DNA of 64,000 nt from Marisa cornuarietis (GCA_004794655.1 SMMW01000650.1:124001-188000); one strand, 5' to 3'; positions 26,137 through 37,430 are shown, counted from the stretch's first letter. Translations and numbers: made by a program. Notes: generated from the sequence alone by a model not told the origin.

Positions 26137-26564
26137 GTTGACTGACGTCCAGCTAAGATGAGAAAACAGTTACTGAACGGTCTTATCATGAGACAAATTA
26201 AAAACAAGGAACAACAAAGACTGAAGACTCATTTGTTTACTTAAGACAGACTTAACCTAGCACCATTTCTGTTTCTATTATTATTTTTTTTTTTTACTTT
26301 CCTGTTGTTTTATTTTGTTTCCTTCTCTTCTGTTTTTGCTGCGCAATGAGCATTCTTTTGAATGGATACCTGCGCAGTATAAATCGACATCATCATCATC
26401 AACCTTTTTCCACAGGGTCACGGATTACGTCATAAGTCGGTCGATACCATTGGACAAAGGGGGAGGGAGGGTCGGCTTGTGTACCGTCAATTTTTCAGAG
26501 GGGAGTAGGGAGGGGGCGTGGTGCTGCGTGCCGTTGATAAACTGCCTTTAATGAACCGCTGGAA
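26137..26564. other. Upstream flank of dehydrogenase A
   Basis: Homology to the copy-B flank fades just beyond the start codon. A CRE-like TGACGTC lies at about 26140, immediately upstream of the ATG. Otherwise I see only a short ATC-rich run and a G-rich stretch near 26460-26520; no gene. Confidence 0.4.
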
Positions 26565-26721
26565 GGACGCGGCTGGGGTTTGTTTCATGTTCATGAATGC
26601 GTTAGAATGACAGAAATAAATAACACTTTGTAAACAGGTGGACAAACAAGAAGTCTACAGCTCTATGGAGGTTCCACCTGACATGCAGGATGGATTCTTT
26701 GGGGTATTAGCTATAATGCTC

Positions 26722-26950
26722 TGGTCATGTTTGTGGGAGGTGGGGTGGGGATAGGGAGATTGGTGTTTTACGCCTATAGCCAGCGACTAAGTTTAAATCC
26801 CGGCAAGGCAGCCAGCCCTGTAAACATATGCCATGTGCAGAGAAAGAGCAGCGTGTCCGAGACGAGAGTTGAACACAGGACAGACAATTAACCTTCACTG
26901 TATTGATGACAGGACAGGTGCTATAACCGTCGTGCCACCTGGTCGCCCTT
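26722..26950 (-). mobile_element. tRNA-derived SINE inserted into the WASP exon copy
   Basis: Reversed copy of the same family as 35928-36115: head with GTGGCACGACGGTTATAGCACC, B-box-like GTTCAACTC, body ACAGGGCTGGCTGCCTTG and tail GGCGTAAAACACCAAT. It is flanked by an imperfect target duplication, TGCTCTGGTCATG on the left and TGCTCTGGCCAGTC on the right, with the uninterrupted version visible in exon 10b. Confidence 0.85.
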
Positions 26951-27420
26951 TGTGCTCTGGCCAGTCGAAGGCTGTAGAAAGTGGCGGGATGAACATATAT
27001 ACAAGACATGATTTCTTTTGCTGTTGTTGAAGGCTCTGCTTTTAGATTCCATTAACCCTGTATACAGTTCTTGTCAGCCTGCTTTTCTTAATGCTTTTGT
27101 GAATCAATTTTTTTGTCTTGTATACACACACACTAGTGGAGAATGTTCATTTAAAAATAAAATAGAAGTTTTGTTAACGATTCCTGCTTTGCTTTCGACT
27201 GTTGTAGAATGGTCTCAGATGCTGCTATGAAGCTTTTATTATTTTTTATTTCAAAAGCAATCTAACACTGGCTGCTGTTTCTAAAGACGTTTGCATACTG
27301 ACCTTTGCTTTCTTGGGCACTTGGACATGCTTTAGCAGCTCATTTAAGGTCAGAGAGGCATTAACTGTATAATCTGAGTGGTATTATAGATTGTTACAAT
27401 CATTAACTGTACACATCTGA

Positions 27421-28108
27421 GGCTGGCCTTAAACACATCGAATTTTCGCCGTGCGCCGTGCTTTTTGATAACGGAAGAAGTCGATGGGTCAACTCACACG
27501 TATCGAATAAGACGCCGTCCAGCGTTTCGCCGTCCGCGTATCAACCACCGTCACGGCGAAACGCCGTCCATACCGTGTTGATAACTATTGCTTCAAATGG
27601 GAGCACTCACACTGGTCGACTGGCGCCGTGTTGACACCCCCCCCCTCTAGCGCATGCGCACAACACTGAATCGCCACGTGTGCGTTGTCTTGAGGTCAAT
27701 TGTCACGTTGCCTGGTGGTTTATTCAAGTGCTTTTTGATTTGTATTTGAAGATGTCTATAGAACAAGCAGAGAAGTTTGATGTAGATCTATATGAATATG
27801 ATATAGATATTGATGTGCTAATAACGCTGATAAAAGAAAGAGCAGTGATTTGGGATAAAACCCTCGACAGTTATAAATCTCGAACGGAGACCAACAATGC
27901 AATGAGGGAGATTTGCCCTTTGTTTTTCAATCAAATATAACAACAACGCTTTCTCTAGATCGTCCATCTTGAAGTGCTTCCACACACGGTGTGCCAAGCG
28001 CCGTTTGTTACCCACGGCGCGCCGTCTTGTCCACGGCGTGTTTGAGGAATGCACGGCGTCTCGCCGTCCACGGCGCACGGCGAAATTTCGATGTGTGTAA
28101 GGCTAGCC
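27421..28108 (+). mobile_element. PIF/Harbinger-like DNA transposon with MADF reading frame
   Basis: 688 bp element with imperfect terminal inverted repeats of about 40 bp starting GGCTGGCCTTAAACACATCG at the left; the right end is complementary and ends CGATGTGTGTAAGGCTAGCC. Both ends carry many copies of the subterminal motif CACGGCG/CGCCGTC. A TGA is present on each side (27418-27420 and 28109-28111) and only once in the empty site of the 40-bp minisatellite at the WASP locus, so TGA is the 3-bp target duplication. A 3-bp target duplication and a MADF-type DNA-binding reading frame both fit the PIF/Harbinger superfamily; no transposase remains. Confidence 0.85.
27752..27940 (+). CDS. Short MADF-like DNA-binding reading frame inside the Harbinger-like element
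   Basis: 62 codons from ATG to TAA. The central part LITLIKERAVIWDKTLDSY followed by NAMREI matches the start of the MADF fold (LI-x2-V-x4-LWD-x5-Y-x4-K). MADF/Myb-like proteins are the second protein of PIF/Harbinger elements and escort the transposase to DNA. The domain is cut short at about 40 residues, so this is a relic or a first exon whose remainder has been lost. Expression is not indicated by anything I can see. Confidence 0.6.
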   Translation: MSIEQAEKFDVDLYEYDIDIDVLITLIKERAVIWDKTLDSYKSRTETNNAMREICPLFFNQI

Positions 28109-28489
28109 TGAGTGGTCAAAGGTTAGAGCCAAGATTAGAGACTGCAGATTTCTTAAAAGTACTTCCTTGACTGCTGTTGCCTTTTGCCCTCACAAAGCTA
28201 CTTCTAACACACTTTACTTATTGATCATTTCTTGATTCAGGTATTATTTAATCTTGCTTATAACCTATTGCTTCATTTTGCTATTGAATGTAGAGATTAC
28301 CGTAAAATGGTACCTTCACTGTGTTAAATCAATGTTATTGCAGTTCAATCAGTCCTACCTGCAGCAGAAAAGGGACTGGTGACATTTCATTTTCATTGTT
28401 ATAAATTTGTGGATTTTTCCTTAAACAGAGAATTTTTTCGCCCGCCTCATGATAGTTAATTCAACTTGTATAATTGAAAACTTCAAATG

Positions 28490-28869
28490 CCGTAAATTTC
28501 TTTCTATTGAGCACAACTGTTTAAAAGCCGCACCCACTAAATTTTTTTTTAATTAATTTTTTTTTCACAAATGCGCAGCACTGGTTTATAAGCCGGAAAT
28601 ATATACAATATGAAAGCTACATCATAGGCATTTCGTCTTGTTTTCGGCATGATGAGGGTGTGTGCTTCAGTAACTGATCTGAATGCTTCATTTGTATACG
28701 GCTTTGATTTAAAACTGTGAACAGTTAACACTTTAACATTGAGGTCATCGAAAAAATTAATCGGAATTTGAAAAATCCAGAAAAATCCGCAGACAAGCCG
28801 CATGGCTGTTTCAGCCACAGGGTTTACAGCTGGGGACAAAAGTGGTAGCTTATATTCAGAAATTTACGG
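28490..28869. mobile_element. Probable non-autonomous DNA transposon, 12-bp inverted ends
   Basis: An extra 380 bp in the WASP-derived segment relative to about 11575-11580 at the parent locus. It begins CCGTAAATTTCT and ends with the complement AGAAATTTACGG; inside the ends, GTTTAAAAGCCGCACCC and AGTGGTAGCTTATATTC resemble each other in inverted orientation. Superfamily not determined. Confidence 0.65.
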
Positions 28870-28992
28870 TATTTGCATGCAGCTAAGTAAGAGGCCGTCA
28901 CCAGTAAAGAGTTTAAAGGTCTAGTGTAATGCGATTTTTTTCTTATGACTGAGTAAACTCTGCGGCCCTATGTTCTACTGGGGGCGAAAAGG

Positions 28993-28994
<2 letters not shown>

Positions 28995-29024
<30 letters not shown>

Positions 29025-29033
29025 TAATAATAA
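28995..29033. repeat. (AAT)n microsatellite
   Basis: About twelve AAT units with one AAC interruption, inside the partial WASP copy. Confidence 0.9.
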
Positions 29034-29575
29034 GTGTAAACTCAGTGCAAGATACAGACACTATTTACACACCTACAAACATTATACATACACAGAAAGA
29101 GGTCAGAAATGCAGATATCAGGATGTACATCCATATGTACTTCTGTGAACTGGTAGATCTGTGAGCAAATAAGACATCTCGAGTTTGAACTCTTGTGATG
29201 TTTCTGGGCCTGTATCTTAAGAATGGAAGAGTTGCTTTCACCAGATCTGAGCAAACAGTACCTTGCACTGAGTTTACCCGGACATTAGAAAAAATATTAC
29301 ATTTCATGTAACCTTTAAAAGTTGAGTAGAGTCCAGCTGGTGCTGAGAGCAGATATTTTCAGCTCATTGTAGATAAAACCTGCTTCAACAAATTGCTGGA
29401 GTTGCATTCATTTTGTTTGCTAATGTTAGTCATTGCTGACATTGAACCACAGGCTTATTCTGCAGCCCACAATGCTAAACAGTATCAAAGAGTAATATTA
29501 ATAAAGTAATATCAATTAAGTAGGTGAGGCCAAAATAGAGATGTACATAAAAATGTTTCAAGGAGTAAGAAAAGG

Positions 29576-30021
29576 CGACAGCCATTGTCCTCCTACTCTA
29601 AGACAAAAGTAATTTATTAATAGATCAGGTACTATGCAGTGATAACACAGGTAAGGAATAGTTTCACTTTCTGACATCGATTAGGACGAGCTATCTGCAG
29701 CAAAAGATATTTCAGCTGCTTTTGTGTCACACACCCGGTGTTACAATGTTCCTGTGTTTCTCAGCAAACGCCAGAGGTAGGGTCTGGGGACATGAGCACG
29801 TGGGTAACAGTCATGACGTAGCTCTGACCTCTGACCTTCACCTAATCATGAACGTAACGTAACGTAACACTGACTTGGTAACGTTACGTACAATATTCAT
29901 GTCCGTTACTTTAAATGACATGTGGCTCACGAACCCAGTCCCTGCTCTTCCTTGAACAAAAGACTTCATGACATACATACATACATACATACATACATAC
30001 ATACATACATACATACATACA

Positions 30022-30053
<32 letters not shown>

Positions 30054-30920
30054 CATACATACATACAATCTGGCTCATTTAAAGGGATTCCAGTAATAGC
30101 CATGCTTCTAAATACTAGAGTGCTGTTAACCTCAATTTAAACCCCTTTCCACTCTCCATACATACGCACATCAGCTTAGTTCTGTCATTGAAAGAAAGCT
30201 GAAGACGTATATCGACCTCTGTCAACAAGTGCTCCGTTTGCACTGATGTCTTGCTGAGAAGTGCCGACGAAAATACGGCCTCTTGTCTCCTTACTTATGG
30301 TTCATACATTCAAACATATGACATGCAACCAGGGATGCCATTGGACAAACATACAAACCGCATCCTTTCAACCACTCGCCAACAAGCCAGCGTGAACAGA
30401 AACCCCACACCCCACCGACCAGTGACTAGCCCCGGCCCCGCCTACAAGTGGTGTTGTGGAGAGGAAAGACTATTTCTCCCACCATGCCATGTAGAAGTCC
30501 CGCAGGCCAGGTGTGACAAGCTCTCGGATGTTTCCCTCTGTCCAGAGGACTCGCACCTGTTTGTTGGGAACCGGCAAAAACCTGGCGCTCCGCTGTTTAC
30601 ACTACGCCAAGGATCTTTGCTCTAGGCTTTCTCTCTTCCTCTCTCTGCCCACTTAAGCCGTCTACCTTACATAACTGCCTTCTACAAACCTGTACACACA
30701 GTAAAGACACTATTTATTACCAGTTCTTATTAAATGATGGTCAAATTACAACTATAGTCACGTATGCTGACTAGTCCACACAGAAAGACGTTGAAAGTTA
30801 CCAAAAAAAGTAATGTTAATGTCCTTTAAAAATTTTTGACAGTTGCAAACACAGGTAATAAATGAGCGTCATTAGATTTTGAGTGGCACACCTACACCAT
30901 AAAAGATCTCATTGGAGAGT
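29576..30920. other. Intergenic stretch with (ACAT)n microsatellite
   Basis: No gene recognised. Contains three CGTAA repeats opposed by TAACGTTACG near 29855-29890 and the ACAT array listed separately. AATAAA on the minus strand at 30713-30718 is a possible polyadenylation signal for the LDLa gene ending at 30921. Confidence 0.4.
29971..30066. repeat. (ACAT)n microsatellite
   Basis: About 24 tetranucleotide units with one two-base slip near 30051. Confidence 0.97.
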
Positions 30921-33900
30921 TCAAGGACGCAAGAACCACAGTCCTGGTAGAGGACCACGAAAAGGTATTAGTAGATCGTCTGCGCTGCCCTCGCAGTGTC
31001 CGCAAAAGTTGCGGCAAAACTTGTAGCTCATCACGTGATCCAGACAGATGGGTGGGGTCGTGCTGTTCAGCAGCGCGCATTCTGATGTCAAGAACACGTC
31101 GTAGCACTGACTTGGGTGTAGTGTTGCTATAAAAAAAAGAAAAAAAAAGGGATGTGAAGGGATTCTTGACTTATTTTAGCGTGAGAAAGAGTAGTGTTCA
31201 CGGATGTGACACGGTTCTGAATCATTTACTGAAAGTGCTCTTTCTACACCCGCGAACCATCTAAGAAATCCGATATATTTAAATCAATAGGAAAAAAATT
31301 AGAAAGGATACAGAACTAAAATGAAGAAGGAGAACCTCAGTGTGATGTATAAGAAAAGGTTAAGATCAGCGGGCATACTGGCAAAGAACTGAGAAACTGA
31401 GAGAGCAGTCATGTTTCCTTTCTAAACATAAAATTTCGCATAAATTTCAGACGTCGGGTGCATCATAGAAGTAATTAAAGGGAATGAGATAAGAACGCTC
31501 ATCAATTTTTTTTAAAGGTCAGCTCAAAAAGAGAGATTCGAGATCGTACTCACAATGGACTGACTTTGCCCAAGGACGTTAAATCAGATGGACCGCCGTC
31601 TCTCGCTCGGAACAGATTACTTGAGACGCGCATGCGCTTGACCAAGGTATCCCTCGTCTTTTCCGGTTCTGATTTAGCATCCTTGCTTGGGGTTCGAGAG
31701 AGAGAGAGGCGGGCGGGCGTGTGTGTATGTGTGTGTGTGTGTGTGCTGCCGACACTTACGACAACCAGTTTCGTCAGAAGCATCACCACAGTCGTTGTAT
31801 CGGTCACACTTCCAGCGTCGTGGAATGCAGCGTCCGTTCTGGCACCGGAAGTGGGTGGTCGCGTTGCACTCTATCGTGACAAAATATAAGGCGATTCAGA
31901 ACGGCACGTGCCACATGAAAGCGTCACATGGGACTTGACAGACATTTGCAGACAACATCTTGCTTATTACCTACCACAGGCAGTCAGTTCGTCGCTTGCA
32001 TCGTTGCAATCATCGTCGCCGTCGCACCTCCAGCCAGCGTCGATGCAACGAGAGCCATCGGCGCACTGGAAATGTTCAGCGCTGCACGTGCTGCCTGCAG
32101 TAAAAATAGATTCTGACGTAACTGCCGCCAGTTGATTGGATTGTCAAGTGGCACATGTATTGTAAAGTAGTGGACTATGTGTGACAAAGTTTTATGTCCG
32201 TGTTATGAAAGAAGAAAAAATGTGCCAAACATAGTCACGCAGCCGACAACGTGTCCAGCTAGGGATTACAGGCCTGGCTGCTTTGTCGTGATATAACCTT
32301 ACCTGCTGACTCGGCGTAAAACACCACTTATTCCCCCCCACCCTCATGTTAAGGAGGCCTTAATGCTGTTGAGAGGTGCCTCAATGGAAGGTCCCCCCTC
32401 CACGCACGCACGCACGGGCTGTTTAAATTTAGTGAAGGGGCATAGAGGGTCAGGGATAAATTTCAGTTTGCTGCGTCTGAAAGATAAAGAGAAGAAATAC
32501 ACAGAGGCATGCTGGGTAGCACTTACTGCAGTGAAGCTCGTCAGAAAAATCCCCACAGTCGTTGTTGCCGTCGCACACCCAGGTGTCCTTGATGCAGACG
32601 AAGTTGTTACACGCCACCTCGCCGGGTGGACACACCCTCTTTTCTGCGTGTAATATGACATGAGCATCATCAGCTGAAACATGCTAAATGACAAGAAAGA
32701 AAGAAAATAAAAAAGGCGCATGTGGTGCATGGTGGTCGCTCGGTCACTTCACAATCGTAACTTGTAGACATCGAGGCACCAAGTCAAGACAGGCGGGATT
32801 TATTCCAAACTTTCAGTGCGTGTCAGCAGGTCAGCCTCGTTTTGGCCTTGCTCAAAGCACAGAAGGTCGGCGGTTCGAGGCTTGTCTAGGCCTGTGCCTC
32901 CCACCCCTGCTCGCCAGAAAAGGTGTTGAGCGGTTGCATGCTGTGTATCACGTGATATGCAAATGGACGTCATAACCCATAACTGTATGTTGCTCCGTCT
33001 TTAAAGCAGAGGTTGTTATCGGTTTGTTTTAATAGTAAAGGTTAATCTGGTCTTAATATCATTATTAATCAATAAAAGTGCACCTTTTTCGCGGTATATG
33101 GAGGACAGTAACTGCATAAAGCTAGCTGAGGATGAAAATCCCACAAAATTAATTGTATGCGTTTACTTGACCAGAAAAAAGAGTGAAAAGTAAATGAGAC
33201 ACCAAGTAGTGGCGCACTTTAAAAAATAAAAGTAACCTAATAGAATAAAATTGAATACCAACCTGCAAATAGCAATAATAAGCATGCACTAAATACAAGT
33301 TGATTTCGGCGATAGCTATCGCCGAAACCAACTTGTATTTACTGCATGCTTATTATAGCTACAGAGGCAAAAGAAAGGAAAGTGATTCTTTAAAAAACAA
33401 AAAAACAAACACAAACAAAAAAACAAAAACAAAAAAACAAAAAACAAAACAAAAGAATCCCTCACCACAGCCTGTTTCGTCGGATTTATCATAGCAGTCG
33501 TTGTCACCATCGCACTGAAAATCCAAGGGGATGCAACGGGCGTTATGGCATTTGAAGACGTGTTCACCAACACATTCGGAGGCTGAAATTTAAAGGGAGG
33601 TGGAGGGAGGAGGGAAGAGGGAAGAATTGTCAAATTAGAAAGAAAATAAGTAAAAATAACTTCCCCTACAGCGCACGTACAAGTAAAAGCTGTGCAATAA
33701 AAATAAAGACGTTACAGCTGAATGCACTACGGGTTCCTACATTCTGTGCGAATAAACACTTCCGTTCAATACCCAGACACCTTTAATCATCCGACATTCT
33801 TCAGCTCCAGACACAGACCAAGAGAGTGACATCGTTGTAGTTTTCAAAATCTTAGATCGGAAGCATTTGTTACTTAACAAGGCCTATCCATTGACTACAA

Positions 33901-34534
33901 ACCTCTTCTGACTGATACCAAGACACAAATAAAAAAATAAAAAAAAAACAACACCCACGACAATTTTCCTCATCGGAATCATCCCCACAATCATCGTCGT
34001 TGTCGCACGTCCATCGAAGCGCAATGCATCTCCCGTTCTTGCACTGAAACTGGGTCGCCCGGCATGTTGTATCTGACACGTGTAGAAATAAAAATTAAGA
34101 CAAAAAACAACAACAACAACAACAACAACCCAAAAATAAGAATCAAGGTCAAGTCGTCCCGTGCTAAGTCGTTGGGGAGGTAGGTACTTGTGACAGACCC
34201 TTTTATTTCGGGACCAGCATTTTGTGAGGGCGGTGCCCATCTCCTCTCAGTCCCTGCCCCAACCCTGGTTCAGGTTAGATCGGGTTAACTGGGTGACGCA
34301 CGCTGTCCGTCACAAGGGTACTAAACCAGGTAGTGCACACGTTCCCTCGGGTTCGGACCCAAACAAGAATAGTCTCTCTGCCCAAACCACGTCCGTCACA
34401 TAAAAATCCCACATACCTTGACGTTTGGCGACGAAAGTGAGCTCTCTTGCTTGATGAGGAATTTTGCCGCCTTTGCTCTGCACTGTTACCGCTGTAACAG
34501 CCAGTACCATCAGGGTAATTGGTAACTTCACCAT
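30921..34534 (-). CDS. Secreted five-LDLa plus ShKT-like protein L1, complete
   Basis: Exons in transcript order: 34417-34534 (signal peptide), 33959-34072 (LDLa a), 33466-33582 (b), 32527-32643 (c), 31975-32094 (d), 31760-31870 (e), 30921-31126 (C-terminal module). All introns are phase 1; total 903 bp, 300 aa. Residues 1-39 hold a hydrophobic signal ([15 protein letters not shown]), a short polar pro-segment and AKRQ, a likely KR cleavage site. Each LDLa module has six cysteines and the calcium-site pattern C-D-x-D-D-C-x-D-x-S-D-E (for example [12 protein letters not shown]). The last exon has six cysteines spaced [10 protein letters not shown], then IC, then FCRNFCGHC, like an ShKT domain, followed by a 23-residue extension absent from L3 and L4. 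Function is unknown; lipoprotein-receptor activity is unlikely as there is no EGF, YWTD or membrane segment. Confidence 0.88.
32268..32336 (+). mobile_element. SINE 3'-end fragment in an L1 intron
   Basis: Matches the end of the SINE at 35928-36115: GGCCTGGCTGCTTTGTCGTG, GATATAACCTTACCTGC, GGCGTAAAACACCA. The tRNA-like head is missing. Confidence 0.75.
32830..32965 (+). mobile_element. Possible tRNA-derived SINE, second family
   Basis: Contains a B-box-like GGCGGTTCGAGGC and CTGTGCCTCCCACCC; a related sequence occurs at about 58665-58830 (GGTGGTTCGAGACC, then TTCCCACCC). Two similar but divergent copies suggest a family; boundaries are uncertain. Confidence 0.35.
33271..33360. repeat. 90-bp near-perfect palindrome in an L1 intron
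   Basis: Arms 33271-33315 and 33316-33360 are reverse complements with three mismatches and no spacer; the centre reads GGCGATAGCTATCGCC. It lies about 105 bases downstream of nothing coding on its left and 106 bases from LDLa exon b (33466) on its right. AT-rich outer parts, GC-rich centre. Confidence 0.95.
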
Positions 34535-35079
34535 GCCTGCTTCTTTACCCCTTATGGCCCCAAAGAACGAACGCAACAAGCCGATAATACTTCTGCAGCT
34601 CTGAACAGTTATCTTTAAGAACAGATTATTATTTTTTAGATTTCTTGGCCTGATTTTTACCTGTTCGTGATTAGAGATTTATATCTGATTTTATATCTAG
34701 ATGTGTATCATTACTTTGTATGCTTATCATGAGTGTGTGTAAGACGTGTGCGCTTGTTACATAATCGGGGAAGATCCATCCCCTAGTATATGACAACTTG
34801 CAACAAGCCTCTGATGCCATCTTGCTTGATGAACATTGTTGACCCTAGTACACTTAAAGTGCGACATAATTTTTAGCCTTTTGTACTCTGTAAACTTAGG
34901 CTGTGGCTATTTCTGGGGCATCACAAAATAATTATAGTTTATGACAGATTATTATTATGACAGTTGCTTAATAGGGGGAGGGATGTAGGAGACTATGTGT
35001 CTTTGCAGTGGATCTTGCTATAAAACTAGTACATGTTAAATACAACACGACTGTGTTTGCTTTGTACTGTATCTCTCTA
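34535..35079. other. Intergenic, upstream of L1
   Basis: Expected promoter region of L1 (minus strand). I see no convincing TATA element or repeat here. Confidence 0.35.
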
Positions 35080-35626
35080 GAAAAAACTACTCCTTCACTT
35101 TCTGCACTGGTTACCTATCCGTTCTCGCATGCAGAACAAACTGTGTGCCGTGTTTTAATTTTCTTTGAAGGCTTTCTGCCCTGACTATTTCTCTGGATTC
35201 TCTTCCTCTACATCCCAGTCAGGCTACTCGGCTCTTCGTCTGATGACCGTACACTCTCTATCCCGTCACCAGAACAACCACATAAGGTCACCGGATTTTT
35301 AGTTACTGTGGTGTAAAACAGTGAAACTCTCTTCCCTACTATATCCGTCATCTACCCACCATCGAATCCTTTAAACCTACACTAAAAACACATCTGCTCT
35401 AAAAGTTTTACTCCTTACACCAATCAACGTAGTTGTGATTATGATTGACTAGTCCGCCTGCTTGTCTTCCTCTGCAAATTTATGACACTCTCCATCCTTA
35501 CTGCTTGTTCCCTGATTCTTCTTTGTGTCTTCTAAATTTGTCTTATTGCTTGTCTGCATAGGTATAGATTTCTCCTTCCATCCTTCCTATTCTGTCCATG
35601 TCTCCTATTTGTCTTAAGCACTGAAC
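35080..35626 (+). mobile_element. LINE C-terminal and tail fragment, left half of a split copy
   Basis: Homologous to about 17280-17790, with the same block order (LHWLPIRSR-like translation, then TTACTCCTTACACCAATCAA and CTGCTTGTCTTCCTC). The LINE resumes at 37584-37640 (GATTACGCGCTATACAAGTC, then TTATTATTATTAA) on the other side of the P-type transposon. This is the copy-B end of the duplicated dehydrogenase block. Confidence 0.8.
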
Positions 35627-35927
35627 CATAGACTATAGAGAAAGAAGGACAGCCATCTTAGCGCGCTTGTAGTGGGCCAGCGCTGGCTCAACTCCCGTCC
35701 GCTGTATACTCGCCGATACAATTGACAGCCAGCTTCCGCTCTCTTTGTCGTGTATCAGCGAGTACATCATGGAATGCTTTGATATTGAAGAAATCCTCTT
35801 AGTATGCTTTAATATATATTTTAATACATGAATCATAATGTACAATATCTCCGCTCAAACACAGCGTTGTATCGTAGTATTTGTATTTATTTGAAAGTCT
35901 AATAGTATTGTCAACAGGCACTCGCTG

Positions 35928-36115
35928 GCGGTCCGGTGGCGCAATGGTTAGCGCCTGTCACCAATACAGTGAAGGTTGGCTGTCTTGGGTTCAGTCTCGG
36001 GCACGCTGTTCTTTCTTTGCATGTGGCATCTGTTTACAGGGCTGGATGCTTTGCCATGATATAGCCTTAATTGCTGGCTCGGCGTAAAACACCAATTAAA
36101 AAAACAAACAAACAA
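35928..36115 (+). mobile_element. tRNA-derived SINE, best-preserved copy
   Basis: Head CGGTGGCGCAATGGTTAGCG (A box), CACCAATACAGTGAAGG, GGGTTCAGTCTCGG (B box), body ACAGGGCTGGATGCTTTGCC and end GGCTCGGCGTAAAACACC with an A/CA-rich tail. The same family is at 26722-26950 (reversed) and 32268-32336 (3' end only). Confidence 0.85.
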
Positions 36116-36315
36116 GCTCTCGCTCTCTGGCTCATTGTCTGAGTGATACAGAGAGCGGTTTGTAGCGAGTTTGTCGTTTCTTAAATATTAATTGAGACTA
36201 AGGCCCTGAGGGGCATGCCTTAAACTCTATTTATTTTGTAACACATTTAAATCCTTATTTATTGATTTTTCTAACGATGTTGTTATAAAACACATTCACA
36301 TCGTGCGTCGTGTTA

Positions 36316-37105
36316 TCAGGACGATGGTGCACTTGAAATGGGTGGCGAAGAAAACTTCGATTGTTCCTTCGATGTTCTTTCTCGACTTGACAACTGCAAC
36401 TCCTTGCTGGCAGGCTGCCCTGACTACCTCATTCAGAGACTCCAGAGAGTACAGAACTCTGCTGCGCTTCTGGTGCTTAGAGCAAGTAAACGGGACCATC
36501 TCACTCCTCTCCTTCGTTTTCTACACTGGCTACCCTTCCGTTCTGGCATTCAGTACAAACTGTCTGTGCTGTGTTTTAATTTCTTTGCTGGCTCCTGTCC
36601 TGACTATTTCTCTGAACTTCTCATCCCTTACTCTCCGGCCAGACAACTCCGCTCTTCGTCTGACGACCGTATCCTAACTGTTCCTGTCACCAGAACAACA
36701 ACATATGGTCACAGGACTTTTGGCTACTGTGCTGCAAAACAATGGAACTCTCTTCCTTTCCATATCCGCCACCTTCCTACAACTGAATCTTTCAAATCTG
36801 CACTGAAAACGCACCTCTTCCTTGAGCATTACTCCTAACACAGTCCACACAATGCTCGTCCTTCTTAACCCCGCCCCTTCCCTCTTGCTACTTTACCCAT
36901 CTTTCTCGCAGAATCACTATATTTCTCTGTTCCTGTTACTTGATGCCTTTTGTTTTCTGTTTCGTCGTCAGTACTGTCGTTTTCTTTCGTCCCCTTTGTT
37001 CTGTATCTACTTAGTCCACGTCTCTGCCCCGTTTTAAGCGCTAAGAGCATGCTCTCTATGAGTGTGAATATGCGCTATAAAAATCTTCACTATTATTATT
37101 ATTAT
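36316..37105 (+). mobile_element. LINE 3' fragment (CR1/L2-like), well preserved C-terminus
   Basis: One open frame from about 36338 to 36838 encodes the C-terminal part of a LINE protein: LDNCNSLLAGCPDYL, LQRVQNSAALL, FLHWLPFRSGIQYKL, FGYCAAKQWNSLP, SFKSALKTHLF, a series typical of CR1/L2-clade elements. A pyrimidine-rich 3' region ends in GCGCTATAAAAATC and (TTA)n at about 37105. It is younger than the other copies judging by its intact frame, and sits inside the P-type transposon. Confidence 0.88.
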
Positions 37106-37268
37106 CTGCCCCCGAAAGTTTCAGTTGGGTGCTTTTCTGATCTATAGGTAAAAATAGAGGTTAGAGTAAGAAAAGTAGCTATTTTCTTCCATTATTTATT
37201 TTGTGATACATTTTTACTTAAACTTGTAGACAAATTTGTTTAATCATAATTAGTTTCATCAGGTCTAC

Positions 37269-37430
37269 CTGGAGATCTGGGAAGAGTCTAGTAGTGCGAT
37301 TCACAGCTCTCACAAGAGCTTTTTCCCAGTCTTGATGTTCTCGTCCTCGTCGTATGCTGAAAAATGATAAGCCTTTGTGTCGACTTTTGCATGCTGGGAA
37401 GCCTGGAATCGCACAACTAGTGCCTGGCAT
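37269..37430 (-). CDS. THAP-like DNA-binding exon of the P-type transposon
   Basis: 54 codons starting with Met, 146 bases from the right terminal repeat, ending at a good donor (CAG before GTAGAC). Residues: MPGTSCAIPGF, then ACKSRHKGLSFFS, then DWEKALVRAV. THAP domains start MPxxCxAxxCxNRxxxGLSFHxFP and carry an invariant tryptophan, all recognisable here, although the spacing between the first two cysteines is longer than usual. The C-x2-H half would be on a following exon, which I did not find. P-element transposases use this domain to bind their ends. Confidence 0.65.

Larger units (their letters stand above)
26565..29575 (+). pseudogene. Partial duplicate of the WASP 3' region (exon 10b, intron, 3' flank), broken
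   Basis: Collinear with about 10160-12060 and then, after a jump, about 15927-16025 of the WASP locus. The copy of alternative exon b starts at 26637 after the same AAACAG acceptor and reads VDKQEVYSSMEVPPDMQDG, then decays (GFFGVLAIML) and is split by a SINE. The acidic-tail exon is missing because the segment equal to about 12060-15927 is deleted. Two further insertions (27421-28108 and 28490-28869) interrupt it. No promoter or start is included, so no function as a gene is expected. Confidence 0.88.

Noticed and set aside
26637..26720. Third central-helix exon of WASP
   Set aside because: It has the right acceptor, but the helix sequence decays, a SINE interrupts it and no acidic-tail exon follows.
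30251..30625. 124-aa open frame on the plus strand
   Set aside because: No recognisable domain, no splice or promoter context, and nothing that sets it apart from chance frames in this region.
30921..31126. Calling the ShKT-like module a toxin
   Set aside because: The cysteine spacing is ShKT-like, but that fold is common in non-toxic secreted proteins; nothing in the sequence shows channel-blocking activity.
31566..31938. Overlapping plus-strand frames near L1 module e
   Set aside because: Antisense shadows of LDLa exons plus a TG microsatellite.
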